Shown here piece after piece: positions 17,882 to 25,856 of a stretch of 64,000 nucleotides of DNA; the first letter of the stretch is position 1, and each line of letters starts with the position of its first letter. The translations under genes were made by a program, and so were the position numbers. The DNA lies in contig NZ_LR134365.1 of the NCBI RefSeq assembly GCF_900637305.1, positions 1,476,001 through 1,540,000 on the forward strand. Direction: 5' to 3'. The stretch is from Cardiobacterium hominis. GTDB lineage: Bacteria > Pseudomonadota > Gammaproteobacteria > Cardiobacteriales > Cardiobacteriaceae. The notes beneath the pieces were generated by a model. It saw nothing but the letters and a program-made list of their open reading frames with translations. It was not told the origin of the DNA and searched no databases.

Positions 17882-18631
17882 ATGAGCAATAAAATCCGAA
17901 TTAACCTGATGCGTTACCGTCCCGACGAGGACGAAAAACCCTGGGCGCAACCCTTTGAAATCGAATGGACACAAGACATGTCCATCCTCGATGCCCTTGA
18001 CCTTCTCAAAGGCGACTTTGATCCAACCATTGCCTACCGCTGGTCCTGCCGCATGGAAGTCTGCGGCTCCTGCGGCATGGTGGTAAACGGCGAGCCACGC
18101 CTTGCCTGCTCCACCTTCGTCCGCGAATTTGCCGACGTTGGCGAAATCACCATCGGCGCGCTGGACCAATTCCCGATTGAAAAAGACCTGGTCGTTGACC
18201 TTGACCCGTTCATCAACAAACTGAACGCCGTCAGCCCCTTCATCATCACCAAAAACCCGCGCGCGCTTGCCGAAAAAGAGTACCTGCAAACTCCGCAGCA
18301 GCTGGCGAAATTCAAGCAGTACACCATGTGCATCAACTGCATGCTCTGCTACCAGGCCTGCCCGCAAATCGGCATCAATGCCGACTTCCTCGGCCCGGCG
18401 GCGATAGCCCTCGCCCAGCGCTACAACCTGGATAACCGCGACCAGGGCGACAAACAGCGCTTTAGCGCGCTTAACGACGAAAACGGCGTCTGGCCATGTA
18501 CCTTCGTCGGCGCCTGCTCCAACGTCTGCCCGAAACACGTTGATCCGGCAGGCGCCATCCAGCAGGCCAAAGCCGCCGCCGTTCCCTACTGGGCGGCAAG
18601 CATGGTGACCAAGGACAAAAAGGAGGCATGA
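17882..18631 (+). CDS. frdB: Fumarate reductase iron-sulfur subunit
   Basis: 249 residues. It relays electrons from quinol to FrdA through three clusters. The [2Fe-2S] ligands are in CRMEVCGSCG...C (Cys56, Cys61, Cys64, Cys76). The second ferredoxin domain has CINCMLCYQACP and CTFVGACSNVCPKHVDP, providing ligands for the [4Fe-4S] and [3Fe-4S] centres. The start at 17882 (MSNKIRIN) lies 13 bases after frdA; the longer open frame upstream is a frdA shadow. The stop is one base before the frdC start. Confidence 0.97.
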   Translation: MSNKIRINLMRYRPDEDEKPWAQPFEIEWTQDMSILDALDLLKGDFDPTIAYRWSCRMEVCGSCGMVVNGEPRLACSTFVREFADVGEITIGALDQFPIEKDLVVDLDPFINKLNAVSPFIITKNPRALAEKEYLQTPQQLAKFKQYTMCINCMLCYQACPQIGINADFLGPAAIALAQRYNLDNRDQGDKQRFSALNDENGVWPCTFVGACSNVCPKHVDPAGAIQQAKAAAVPYWAASMVTKDKKEA

Positions 18632-18632
18632 C

Positions 18633-19025
18633 ATGGCACGCAAACCCTACATTCACAAACAACCCGATGGCTGGTACAAAAAAAACAGCTTCTACATCTG
18701 GTACATGCTGCGCGAAGCAACCAGCCTCACCACCGCCATCACCGCCCTCAACCTCTTCTACGGCATCGCCTGTCTCGCTGGCAGCCAGGAAGCCTGGATG
18801 GGCTGGATTGCCTGGCAGAAAAACCCAATCATGTTCCTTTTGAACCTCGCGGGCATCGTTGGCGCGCTGCTCAACAGCAAAACCTGGTTTGAGGCGATGC
18901 CGAAAGCCATCCGCATCCAGCGCGGTGAAAAATTCCTGCCCGATAACGTCCTCATCCGCGGCGCTTGGGGCGCTTGGGGGGGCGTACTCGTCATCCTGCT
19001 GATTATCGTCGCCTGGCTGGCATAA
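18633..19025 (+). CDS. frdC: Fumarate reductase membrane anchor subunit C
   Basis: 130 residues, three transmembrane helices (about 28-48, 64-84, 107-129). Together with FrdD it anchors FrdAB to the inner membrane and forms the menaquinol sites. The N-terminus RKPYIHKQPDGWYKKNSFYI and the start of helix I (REATSLTTAITALNLFYG) match the FrdC family; the glutamate in MLREATS corresponds to the quinone-site Glu29 of E. coli. An AAGGAGG ribosome site lies inside the end of frdB. Confidence 0.94.
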   Translation: MARKPYIHKQPDGWYKKNSFYIWYMLREATSLTTAITALNLFYGIACLAGSQEAWMGWIAWQKNPIMFLLNLAGIVGALLNSKTWFEAMPKAIRIQRGEKFLPDNVLIRGAWGAWGGVLVILLIIVAWLA

Positions 19026-19035
19026 GGAGCATCCC

Positions 19036-19452
19036 ATGAGTGAGAACATGAGCGAAAAAACGGCAAACAAAACCTACTGGTGGCGCTTCAACCACGAACA
19101 TGCCCGCCATACCCGCCACTTCAAGCCGATCTACTGGGGACTCTTCTCCGTCGGCGGCACCATCGCCGCACTGGCACTCGCGCCGATTATCATCGTGCTG
19201 TCCATCGCCTTGCCCTTCGGCTGGCTCGGCAGCCCGGCGGAGTTCTACCAAAGCATCCACGGCTTCGTTGCCAATAAATTCGTCTATCTCGTCCTTGCCG
19301 GCGTGATTTTCGCGATGATGTGGCACGGCGTGCACCGCTTCTATTACCTGCTGCACGACCTGCACTACCACATCGGCAACCGCTTCCGTAACGTCTGCTA
19401 CCTCGTCACCATCGCCATCTTTGCGCTGACCCTGTACGCAGGTTGGTTCTGA
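19036..19452 (+). CDS. frdD: Fumarate reductase membrane anchor subunit D
   Basis: 138 residues with three hydrophobic helices (about 33-58, 80-105, 115-136). The N-terminal extension with WWRFNHEHARHTRHFKPIYW is longer than in E. coli FrdD (119 residues). It contains the conserved PIYWGLFSVGG entry into helix I and MMWHGVHRFYYLLHDL between helices II and III. Last gene of the operon, 10 bases after frdC, followed by a terminator. Confidence 0.93.
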   Translation: MSENMSEKTANKTYWWRFNHEHARHTRHFKPIYWGLFSVGGTIAALALAPIIIVLSIALPFGWLGSPAEFYQSIHGFVANKFVYLVLAGVIFAMMWHGVHRFYYLLHDLHYHIGNRFRNVCYLVTIAIFALTLYAGWF

Positions 19453-19472
19453 ACCACTTTGAACAAAAATAA

Positions 19473-19497
19473 AAGCGCGGCTCCGGCCGCGCTTTTT
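19473..19497 (+). terminator. Terminator of frdABCD
   Basis: A 9-bp AAGCGCGGC/GCCGCGCTT stem with a TCCG loop is followed by five T. Confidence 0.9.
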
Positions 19498-19532
19498 CAT
19501 GCCCGTGCAGTAGAAATTAAAACTAAACAAGA

Positions 19533-19561
19533 TTGATGTTCATTTGTTCGTAACCTAAAAT
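19533..19561 (+). promoter_or_regulatory. Promoter of the TonB-dependent receptor gene
   Basis: TTGATG at 19533-19538, a 17-base spacer and TAAAAT at 19556-19561. I could not see a convincing Fur box overlapping it. Confidence 0.6.
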
Positions 19562-19588
19562 CTCCGCAACATCAACCGGAGACCTACC

Positions 19589-21793
19589 ATGCTCCAACGC
19601 ACTGCACTCGCCTGCGCCATCCTCGCCGCGCTCACGCTGCCCGCTTTCGCACATGATCGCGATGAATCTGAAACACTTGCGCCAATTACCGTCAGCGCCG
19701 CACGTGAAGATTCGCCGCTGGCCAAACTGGCGAATAACATTACCGTCACCCGCGAAGCCGAAATGCAGAAAAACCTCAACAGCAGCGTCGAAGAAGCACT
19801 GGAAAACACCCCCGGCGTCAGCTTTGACGGCAGCGGTCGCTACGGCCTCTCCGACATCACCATCCGTGGCGTCTCCGGCAACCGCGTCAAAGTGCTGGTT
19901 GATGGCCAGGAGATCAACAGCCAGTTCAGCTTCGGCCCGTTCCAAAACGCCGGGCGACAATACATGGACCTCAACAACGTCAAACAATTGGAAGTCATCA
20001 AAGGGCCGGTTTCCTCGCTGCACGGCTCGGATGCCATCGGCGGCGTGGTCAGCCTCGTCAGCAAAACCCCGGATGACTACCTGCAAGACGGCCAGCGCAT
20101 CGGCGGCACCGCCTTCAGCCAATACAGCGGCAAAAATCACGGCATCACCGCAGGCGGGGCAATCGCCGTCGCACCCAGCGAACAATGGGACGGCCTCATC
20201 AGCTACACCTACAACCACGAACACGAAACCCAAAACCATGGTGGTCGCGCCATCGCTGGCGCCGCGCGCACCACGCCCGACCCGCAGCGCGACCACAGCC
20301 ACAGCGTCGAAGGCAAACTGCGTTACAAACCCAACGCCGACCACACCATCACCTTTGCTGCCAGCGCCTATCAGAAGCACCGCGACACCAACGTCCTGAG
20401 CAGCCTCGACAACAGCATGAACCTCTACCGTTACGACGACTACCAGGGCAAAGACAAACAGCAGCGCACCGCCGCTAGCCTGCGTCACGACTTTACCCTT
20501 AACCAGCCCGTGGCCGACAGCGGCTACTGGCGCCTCTACTGGCAAAAACAGGATTCCAGCCAGAAAACCCTGATGGACGGCCTGATGCTGCGCGGCGGCG
20601 AAACCGCAATGCAGCGCTATCGCAAATCCGACTACCAAATGCGCGACCTGGGTGGTGAAATCCAGCTCAATAAAGTCATTGACGGCAGCGTGCGGCAAAA
20701 CTGGATTTACGGCGTGAACTACAGCCACAAAAACGTCGATATGCGCCGTCACACCCGCGATACCTACGGCGGTCGCCCAAGCAGCGCTTACGAAAAAAAC
20801 GCGCCGGACTCCAGTATCGACCAGCTCGGCATCTTCGCGCAGAACCGCATCAGCTTTGGCGCAAGCGGCTTCAGCCTCATCCCCGGCGTGCGCTACGACC
20901 ACTACCGCTTAAACGCCAAACCCGACCAAACCTTCTGGAATACCGTCGGCAGCGGCTACCAAGTGCGCGATTACCGCGAAGGCCAACTCTCCTGGCGACT
21001 CGGCGCGCTCTACGATATCGGCGACAGCCATACCCTTTACGCCAACTACGCCGAAGGCTTCCGCGCGCCTGCCTTCAACGAAACCAACCTCGGCTTTGAA
21101 AACGCCTCGCAGGGCTACAGCTACATCGCCAACCCCGGCCTCAAACCCGAAAAAAGCCGCGGCATCGAAATCGGCTGGCGGAGCGACAACGGCATCCTCA
21201 AACACGACCTTAGCGCCTACTACACCCGCTATCGCAACTTCATCCAAAGCCAGACCAATATCGGCCGCGACCCGCAAAGCGGTCTCATCGCCTTCAGCAG
21301 CGTCAACCTGCCAAGCGCCGAAATCTACGGCGTTGAACTTGCCAGCGAACTGGACATCGGCGCGCTCAACCCGACACTCAACGGCCTGACTGGCGACCTC
21401 GCCCTCGCCTGGGCAGACGGCAAAAACCGCAGCAAACACACACCCATTACCAACCTCTCGCCATTTTCCGGTCACATCGGCCTGAATTACGACAAAGACG
21501 GGCGATGGGGGATTGGCACCCGCTGGCGCTTTGCCATGAAAAAAGCCGACAAAGACATCGACAATGAAGGCGTGCGCAGCCCGCTCAAAGGCAGCGGCGG
21601 CTACGGTATCTGGGACATCACCGGCTACTACCGTCCGACAAAAGGCCTGACCGCCCGCGCGGGTGCCTTTAACATTCTCGACAAAAAATACATCACCTGG
21701 GGCGAGGCCAAGGGACTTGCCGACGACATCAGCCGCGAACGCTACAGCGCTCCTGGGCGATGGTTCAGCGCCTCATTGCGCTACGACTTCTGA
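19589..21793 (+). CDS. TonB-dependent outer-membrane receptor, haem/haemoglobin type
   Basis: 734 residues. A signal peptide (LACAILAALTLPAFA) precedes the TonB box region LAPITVSA at about residues 30-37. The plug domain spans about 45-165 (NTPGVSFDGSGRYG, IRGVSGNRVKVLVDG, IKGPVSSLHGSDAIGGVV). A 22-strand barrel follows and ends in RYDF with a terminal phenylalanine. EGFRAPAFNETN and NPGLKPEKS correspond to the FRAP and NPNL boxes of haem receptors, and the closing KKYITWGEAKGL fits the haemoglobin receptor family. Substrate is inferred from those boxes; siderophore uptake is not excluded. The gene is monocistronic with its own promoter and terminator. Confidence 0.88.
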   Translation: MLQRTALACAILAALTLPAFAHDRDESETLAPITVSAAREDSPLAKLANNITVTREAEMQKNLNSSVEEALENTPGVSFDGSGRYGLSDITIRGVSGNRVKVLVDGQEINSQFSFGPFQNAGRQYMDLNNVKQLEVIKGPVSSLHGSDAIGGVVSLVSKTPDDYLQDGQRIGGTAFSQYSGKNHGITAGGAIAVAPSEQWDGLISYTYNHEHETQNHGGRAIAGAARTTPDPQRDHSHSVEGKLRYKPNADHTITFAASAYQKHRDTNVLSSLDNSMNLYRYDDYQGKDKQQRTAASLRHDFTLNQPVADSGYWRLYWQKQDSSQKTLMDGLMLRGGETAMQRYRKSDYQMRDLGGEIQLNKVIDGSVRQNWIYGVNYSHKNVDMRRHTRDTYGGRPSSAYEKNAPDSSIDQLGIFAQNRISFGASGFSLIPGVRYDHYRLNAKPDQTFWNTVGSGYQVRDYREGQLSWRLGALYDIGDSHTLYANYAEGFRAPAFNETNLGFENASQGYSYIANPGLKPEKSRGIEIGWRSDNGILKHDLSAYYTRYRNFIQSQTNIGRDPQSGLIAFSSVNLPSAEIYGVELASELDIGALNPTLNGLTGDLALAWADGKNRSKHTPITNLSPFSGHIGLNYDKDGRWGIGTRWRFAMKKADKDIDNEGVRSPLKGSGGYGIWDITGYYRPTKGLTARAGAFNILDKKYITWGEAKGLADDISRERYSAPGRWFSASLRYDF

Positions 21794-21807
21794 ACAGCAG
21801 ACGAAAA

Positions 21808-21834
21808 AAACCGGCGATAAACGCCGGTTTTTTT
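21808..21834. terminator. Bidirectional terminator between the receptor gene and terC
   Basis: A 9-bp AAACCGGCG/CGCCGGTTT stem with A-rich and T-rich flanks serves the convergent genes on both sides. Confidence 0.85.
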
Positions 21835-21886
21835 ATATACGATTTTATTTATCCAGATGTAGCATGGCATGGCGCCATCACCTTAC

Positions 21887-22954
21887 TTACCCTTTGCCTT
21901 TCTCTGCCGGAAAAATAAACGAGGCGACGACACCTGCGGCGAGTACGACCAGCACCACAATGAGCGAAGCCAGCGGCGAAATATCAAGACCGTGGTGCAT
22001 CAGATGATTCGTCGCAGACAGCGCCAGCTTGGCAGCGATGAAAAAGAGCAGAACGATGACCGCTTTTTCGAGGTGGACGAGATACCCTTTCAGCGCTTCT
22101 AGTACAAAATACATCGTCCGCAAACCGAGAATGGCGAACATCATCGCGCTATAAACAATAAGCGGCTCGCGCGAGACGGCAATGACGGCCGGGACGCTGT
22201 CGAAAGCGAACATCACATCAGAAAGCTCAATAACGGCAAGACAGAGCAAAAGCGGGGTGGCGACCCAAGCACCCGCTTTCATCGCCTGCGGATGACTAAG
22301 CTCAGGATGCTTGGCATCTTCGCCGGCAAGTTCCAGGTGTTCGCCCGGATTCTTGGCCTGCGCGTCAGCGAGTTCCTGCGGGTTCAGAAAAAAATTGTGT
22401 CCGTAAAGGCGCGGCCAGACGGGGAAAAAGCGGTGCACGAGGCGATAGGCGAGGTGTTCGGAGTAGTCTTCGATCTCATCATTGTCGTCGCCGCTTTTTA
22501 ACATCATGACCGCCGTCCAGGCGACGATAAGGGCGAAGACAATTTCCACATACGGACCCAGCGCGAGCAGGCCGGTGCCGATCGCGACGAAAATCAGACG
22601 GAAGATGATGGCGCCGATAATGCCCCAATAAAGCACGCGGTGGCGGTAACCTTCTGGCACCTTGAACCAGCTGAAGATGGCCATCATGACAAAAAGATTA
22701 TCGACGGAAAGCACCTTCTCCAGCGCGTAACCGGTGATGAACAGGCTCGCCGCTTCGCTGTCGTGATGCCAGCCGAGGTAGCCTGCAAAAGCGAGCGATA
22801 CGACAATCCAGAACACCGTCCAGAGCGAGGCGCTTTTCAGGCTCATCGGCTTGTCGCTGCGATGGGCGTAAAGGTCAATGACGATGGCGCCAACAGCGAG
22901 AATAATGAAGACGGCGACAGTTTCAATGGGGAAGCCGAGGTGATGGTTTGGCAT
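21887..22954 (-). CDS. TerC/Alx family integral membrane protein
   Basis: 355 residues with about nine hydrophobic helices in the inner membrane. Family motifs are present: LEKVLSVDNLFVM and ELSDVMFAFDSVPAVIA, each with conserved acidic residues inside helices, as in E. coli Alx and TerC proteins, which are linked to manganese export and metal or tellurite stress. The start at 22954 follows an AAGGA ribosome site; an upstream in-frame ATG adds ten residues overlapping the promoter. No long leader resembling a manganese riboswitch is seen: the TATAAT -10 is only about 30 bases upstream of the start. Confidence 0.9.
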   Translation of the reverse strand: MPNHHLGFPIETVAVFIILAVGAIVIDLYAHRSDKPMSLKSASLWTVFWIVVSLAFAGYLGWHHDSEAASLFITGYALEKVLSVDNLFVMMAIFSWFKVPEGYRHRVLYWGIIGAIIFRLIFVAIGTGLLALGPYVEIVFALIVAWTAVMMLKSGDDNDEIEDYSEHLAYRLVHRFFPVWPRLYGHNFFLNPQELADAQAKNPGEHLELAGEDAKHPELSHPQAMKAGAWVATPLLLCLAVIELSDVMFAFDSVPAVIAVSREPLIVYSAMMFAILGLRTMYFVLEALKGYLVHLEKAVIVLLFFIAAKLALSATNHLMHHGLDISPLASLIVVLVVLAAGVVASFIFPAEKGKG

Positions 22955-22982
22955 GGGAGTCCTTGCGGTGATTGGGGCGCGC

Positions 22983-22988
22983 ATTATA
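22983..22988 (-). promoter_or_regulatory. -10 element of terC
   Basis: TATAAT on the minus strand, about 30 bases before the terC ATG. No good -35 hexamer stands 16-18 bases upstream. Confidence 0.5.
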
Positions 22989-23073
22989 GGCGTTTTCAGG
23001 ACTGATTTTGGTCAAGTTTTGCAGAAAATGCCGCAGGTGAATCGTAACCCCGGATTGGGTGCGCATACGAAAA

Positions 23074-23092
23074 CGGGCATCAATGATGCCCG
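23074..23092 (-). terminator. Terminator of the C39 peptidase gene
   Basis: CGGGCATCA and TGATGCCCG arms are followed on the minus strand by TTTTCG, 14 bases after the stop codon. Confidence 0.8.
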
Positions 23093-23106
23093 CTATACCT
23101 GTTGTT

Positions 23107-23769
23107 TCAATAGTGTGATGGCATTTGCTCAAATACCATGCTTTGCCGGGTACTGCGTTGCGGCGTGCGGGTGAAAAAATCCGTTTTGGCGGTGAGGGGA
23201 CGTGATTTGTCCGGGACGATGGCAAGGATTTTGCCGCTCAAATGGCTGTCACGGGTTTTCCAGGCATCGAGAAACTGCGCGCGGCTTAGGGAAACATGCC
23301 CCAGCGATGGGTCGGCCAGCAGCACGGTATCACCATCAATGCCGTACAGCACGGAGAAGTGGTCGTTGTTGCGATAGCGCAGATAGACGATGACCGGCGC
23401 GCGCAGTTGCTGTAATTGCTCAAAGGAAACGGCATAGCCTTCGGCACGGAATCCCAGTGACGGCATGATTTTCTGCATATCGGCAAAGGAGGCTTTGCCT
23501 TCCTCATGGGCTTCTTTGTGCAACAAATCCAGGATTTCCCGCTCGCTATAATTCAATCCGTATTGGCGGTTAAGCAGGGTGGCAATGGAAGACGCACCGC
23601 AGGAGTAATCTTTGTCTTGCTTGGTGATCCCCGCATCGCGCAGAGTTTTCCAGCTTTGGACAGCGGGTAATTCTGGTGTGGGTGCGATGTGATCAAGAAA
23701 TGGAGTAATTGCAAAGGCCGAGTTTCCTAGTAGCAGGAGAAAAAAGTAACGGTTGACTACGCTATTCAT
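23107..23769 (-). CDS. Sec-exported C39-family cysteine peptidase
   Basis: 220 residues. A signal peptide (NRYFFLLLLGNSAFA) is followed by a papain-like C39 domain. Gln51 (oxyanion) and the nucleophile Cys57 lie in KQDKDYSCGASSIATLL, spaced Q-x5-C as in bacteriocin-maturing C39 domains; His137 (NNDHFSVLYG) and Asp153 (LLADPSLG) complete the site. Unlike ABC-type C39 proteins it has no transporter part and should act in the periplasm. Pseudomonas FapD, in the functional-amyloid operon, is the closest described analogue I know. It lies downstream of a precursor with a double-glycine-like leader, its likely substrate. Start uncertain: GTG at 23784 is also possible; the ATG at 23769 gives the cleaner signal peptide. 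Confidence 0.85.
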   Translation of the reverse strand: MNSVVNRYFFLLLLGNSAFAITPFLDHIAPTPELPAVQSWKTLRDAGITKQDKDYSCGASSIATLLNRQYGLNYSEREILDLLHKEAHEEGKASFADMQKIMPSLGFRAEGYAVSFEQLQQLRAPVIVYLRYRNNDHFSVLYGIDGDTVLLADPSLGHVSLSRAQFLDAWKTRDSHLSGKILAIVPDKSRPLTAKTDFFTRTPQRSTRQSMVFEQMPSHY

Positions 23770-24049
23770 GTTTATCTTGATCACCTTTATTTTTCCTGAA
23801 CAGCTTTTTTAAAGATATTTTTTCATCACCATGAAATTTAATAAGATGCCCCATAGTACCAAATATTAAAGATTCTAATATATATATTAATAACATCATT
23901 GGATCTCTTTCGCCATCCCAGAAAGCACCAAGAATAAATATTGTTATACCAACAACAACCAAATAAATAATTTTTGATCTATACGGTTTTTTTATATCAC
24001 CAATTTGGGAACAGCAGATTATCATGGTAATAAGAAGAATAGGGTTCAT
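23762..24049 (-). CDS. Small membrane protein of the C39 locus, unknown function
   Basis: 95 residues from the ATG at 24049, which follows an AGGAAAA ribosome site. Two clear helices (KIIYLVVVGITIFILGAFW and MMLLIYILESLIFGTMGHLI) and a hydrophobic N-terminus with CC at about residues 13-14 are followed by a lysine-rich tail. Base composition is strikingly AT-rich compared with neighbours, a sign of foreign origin. Its 3' end overlaps the start of the C39 peptidase gene, so the two are translated together. I do not recognise the family; an immunity or assembly role would be speculation based on position. Confidence 0.7.
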   Translation of the reverse strand: MNPILLITMIICCSQIGDIKKPYRSKIIYLVVVGITIFILGAFWDGERDPMMLLIYILESLIFGTMGHLIKFHGDEKISLKKLFRKNKGDQDKHE

Positions 24050-24061
24050 GTTATTTTCCTG

Positions 24062-24091
24062 TACGGGATGACTTAATAAAGTCATCCCGTA
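24062..24091. terminator. Perfect 12-bp hairpin between precursor and membrane-protein genes
   Basis: TACGGGATGACT and AGTCATCCCGTA pair around a 6-base loop. The T-rich run is on the plus-strand side, so on the coding strand it resembles an attenuator or processing hairpin more than a full terminator. Confidence 0.6.
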
Positions 24092-24110
24092 TTTTTATTT
24101 AAATTAAATG

Positions 24111-24786
24111 TCAGAAATCGTAATTATTTTCTGGCATTGGCGGGGAAGGATTAGAAGGAGCTGGAGTAGGATCAATATCCTGACGGATTACTGTGTTATA
24201 ATTTAAATCATTGTATGCTCTATAAGTATGAATATCTTCTTCGTTAACCCCTGACTGCTCAAAGGATTTATCAGAGATATGGAAATCCTGATAGTGGTGA
24301 TTAGTCGGGTTGGCATAATTAAGCGTTTTAGTAACAAATGCACCATTAGCGCCCATAACGACTTTTCCGATACCCGTCAAACCTTCAGCGGCACTTAAAC
24401 CTCGACCAACAGCACCGCCAAGAGCACCAACACCAGCCGCATATGCAGTAGAACCAACAGAAGCGGGTTGTCCCGTTTCTTTATAGCTTTTATAGTGGTT
24501 AGTCCAAGCATTTATAGCTGCACCTCCTAATGTCCAAGCAACCTAATGTCCAAGCAACCCAGGCAAGTGGAGCAAAGGCTCCTTCCGTTTCCCGCATTTC
24601 CTGCGGACTCAAAGCAGCAAGGTCAATAGAATTATCAAAGATTTGGCGGTCGATGGCAACCACTTCTTCCTGTACCGGAGCGGGTTTATGCTTGTGTTTG
24701 CCGTGTTTGGCAGTTTTTGCATAAACAGACAGCGGGGTTGCAGTTGAAATCCCTACGATGAGGGCACTAATTACCAGTTTTTTCAT
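24111..24786 (-). pseudogene. Exported precursor with double-glycine-like leader, frameshifted
   Basis: A 16-bp tandem duplication (24528-24559) shifts the frame after about residue 82, so the present frame stops as a 95-residue protein at 24499. Removing one copy restores a single 219-residue frame from ATG 24786 to the TAG-free end at 24111. The restored protein has a Sec signal peptide (LVISALIVGISTATPLSVYA), a His/Lys-rich linker, and a leader-like motif LSPQEMRETEGA at 59-70 that matches the LSxxEL(M)-x4-G[GA] rule of C39 substrates. A Gly/Ala-zipper region follows (AAGVGALGGAVGRG), then a polar C-terminus ending MPENNYDF. Predicted cleavage after Ala70 leaves about 149 residues. The product could be a bacteriocin-like or fibre-forming secreted protein; I recognise no named family. 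Confidence 0.75.
24528..24559. repeat. 16-bp tandem duplication disrupting the precursor gene
   Basis: TAATGTCCAAGCAACC occurs twice head to tail, at 24528-24543 and 24544-24559. Sixteen is not a multiple of three, and deleting one unit joins the two open frames exactly. Confidence 0.97.
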
Positions 24787-24817
24787 GGTGTTTCTCCATA
24801 TTTTTTACAGGGTTACA

Positions 24818-25684
24818 TCAAAATCGGTGCTGAAGTGCAAGGGTGGCATTAGCGCCGGAATCCCCGGAGAGATTCCATTGCACATCAGCACTGAGTGATG
24901 TTTGGTTTGAAAAGGCATAACCGACGCCGAGGGTGGCGTGGGTGCTGCTTTCAAATGCGTTGGCTTTTTTACTACGGATGCGGTCGCCTTGCCGCCCTGT
25001 CCATTGCAGGCGGACATTAAATGAGGTGCGGTCATTGGCGGCAAAGGAGACACCGGGACGGATAATCCAGTAGTTACCGGGACGGCGTTCGGTGCTGTTG
25101 TTGAAGTTGAAGCGGTAGCCGGTAGTGATTGAGAAAACGACGGGATCAATGGCTTTATACGCTGAGATTCCGGCAAACCAGGAGCGGCCGTGAACATTCT
25201 TGCCACGAATTTTCTCAACGACAGAGGTTTCCAGTTTGGCGGTCAGCATAGGATTTTTACCATCACGTAATAAAACCTGATTCACGCCAACAGTAATTTC
25301 TGACAGTTCGTTATGGTTACGGGAGGAGTAGTTGCCGTTTTCGTTGTAACGGTTTTGCCGCCAAAGTGCGCCAACCCCGGTGTAGATTTCGGTATTGACA
25401 CTCAAGCCATATTGGAGATTGAGGTTGGAATAGAGAACGTCGCTATTTTCACGCCCGTTGTGCAAGCGTCCGGGGATTTCAATAGTGGTATTTTGCGGGG
25501 TGAGGAAGCGGGTGGATGCGCCTTGGCGGTAAACGTCGCTGCTGCTGTTGAAATAGGTGAGGGATGCGCCGATTTTGAGGTGGTTTTGTTTGGGGGCGAT
25601 GTTTTCCAGACTAAGCGGTAAGTCGGCATAAACATCTGCGGCGAGGAGAAAAAACGGGAAGGCGAAAGCGTTTTTGAATTTCAT
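24818..25684 (-). CDS. Outer-membrane beta-barrel protein of the C39 locus
   Basis: 288 residues. Signal peptide FKNAFAFPFFLLAADVYA, then alternating aromatic/polar strands throughout (LKIGASLTYFNSSSD, LQYGLSVNTEIYTGVGALW, WFAGISAYKAIDPVVFSITTGY) and a C-terminal strand ATLALQHRF ending in phenylalanine, the usual signal for outer-membrane insertion. About a dozen strands are plausible. It resembles the channel proteins accompanying C39 peptidases in amyloid or fibre export (FapF-like), but I judge this from layout and general barrel features only. The start at 25684 has a GGAG site; the longer frame starts with TTG. It is first in the operon, and the precursor start follows 31 bases after its stop. 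Confidence 0.75.
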   Translation of the reverse strand: MKFKNAFAFPFFLLAADVYADLPLSLENIAPKQNHLKIGASLTYFNSSSDVYRQGASTRFLTPQNTTIEIPGRLHNGRENSDVLYSNLNLQYGLSVNTEIYTGVGALWRQNRYNENGNYSSRNHNELSEITVGVNQVLLRDGKNPMLTAKLETSVVEKIRGKNVHGRSWFAGISAYKAIDPVVFSITTGYRFNFNNSTERRPGNYWIIRPGVSFAANDRTSFNVRLQWTGRQGDRIRSKKANAFESSTHATLGVGYAFSNQTSLSADVQWNLSGDSGANATLALQHRF

Positions 25685-25710
25685 GCGATGCTCCAAATGA
25701 GATTGTGGGC

Positions 25711-25737
25711 ATCTTACAATCGTTTTTTTTTTGTCAA
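25711..25737 (-). promoter_or_regulatory. Promoter with an A10 tract in a short spacer
   Basis: On the minus strand, consensus TTGACA (25732-25737) and TAAGAT (25711-25716) are only 15 bases apart. Most of the spacer is a run of A (T at 25723-25732 on the plus strand, ten bases counting the last -35 base). Length change by slippage would move spacing through the 16-18 optimum. Confidence 0.7.
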
Positions 25738-25810
25738 TAGATTAATAAATTATTATTTAGAATCAGTTTGTTATATAACATTTTAAGTCGGTGTTTAAAA
25801 TGCAGGTATA

Positions 25811-25840
25811 AAAAACGGGCATCCTGCGATGCCCGTTTTT
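25811..25840. terminator. Bidirectional terminator after ldh
   Basis: A 13-bp AAAAACGGGCATC/GATGCCCGTTTTT stem with a CTGC loop. It ends the ldh transcript and insulates the AT-rich locus. Confidence 0.9.
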
Positions 25841-25856
25841 TGTTATTGCGCTGCAA

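Noticed and set aside
19498..19588. Fur box upstream of the TonB receptor
   Set aside because: The A/T-rich stretch does not give a convincing 19-bp inverted repeat.
22955..23106. Manganese or pH riboswitch upstream of terC
   Set aside because: The -10 element is only about 30 bases before the start, so there is no room for a yybP-ykoY or alx-type leader.
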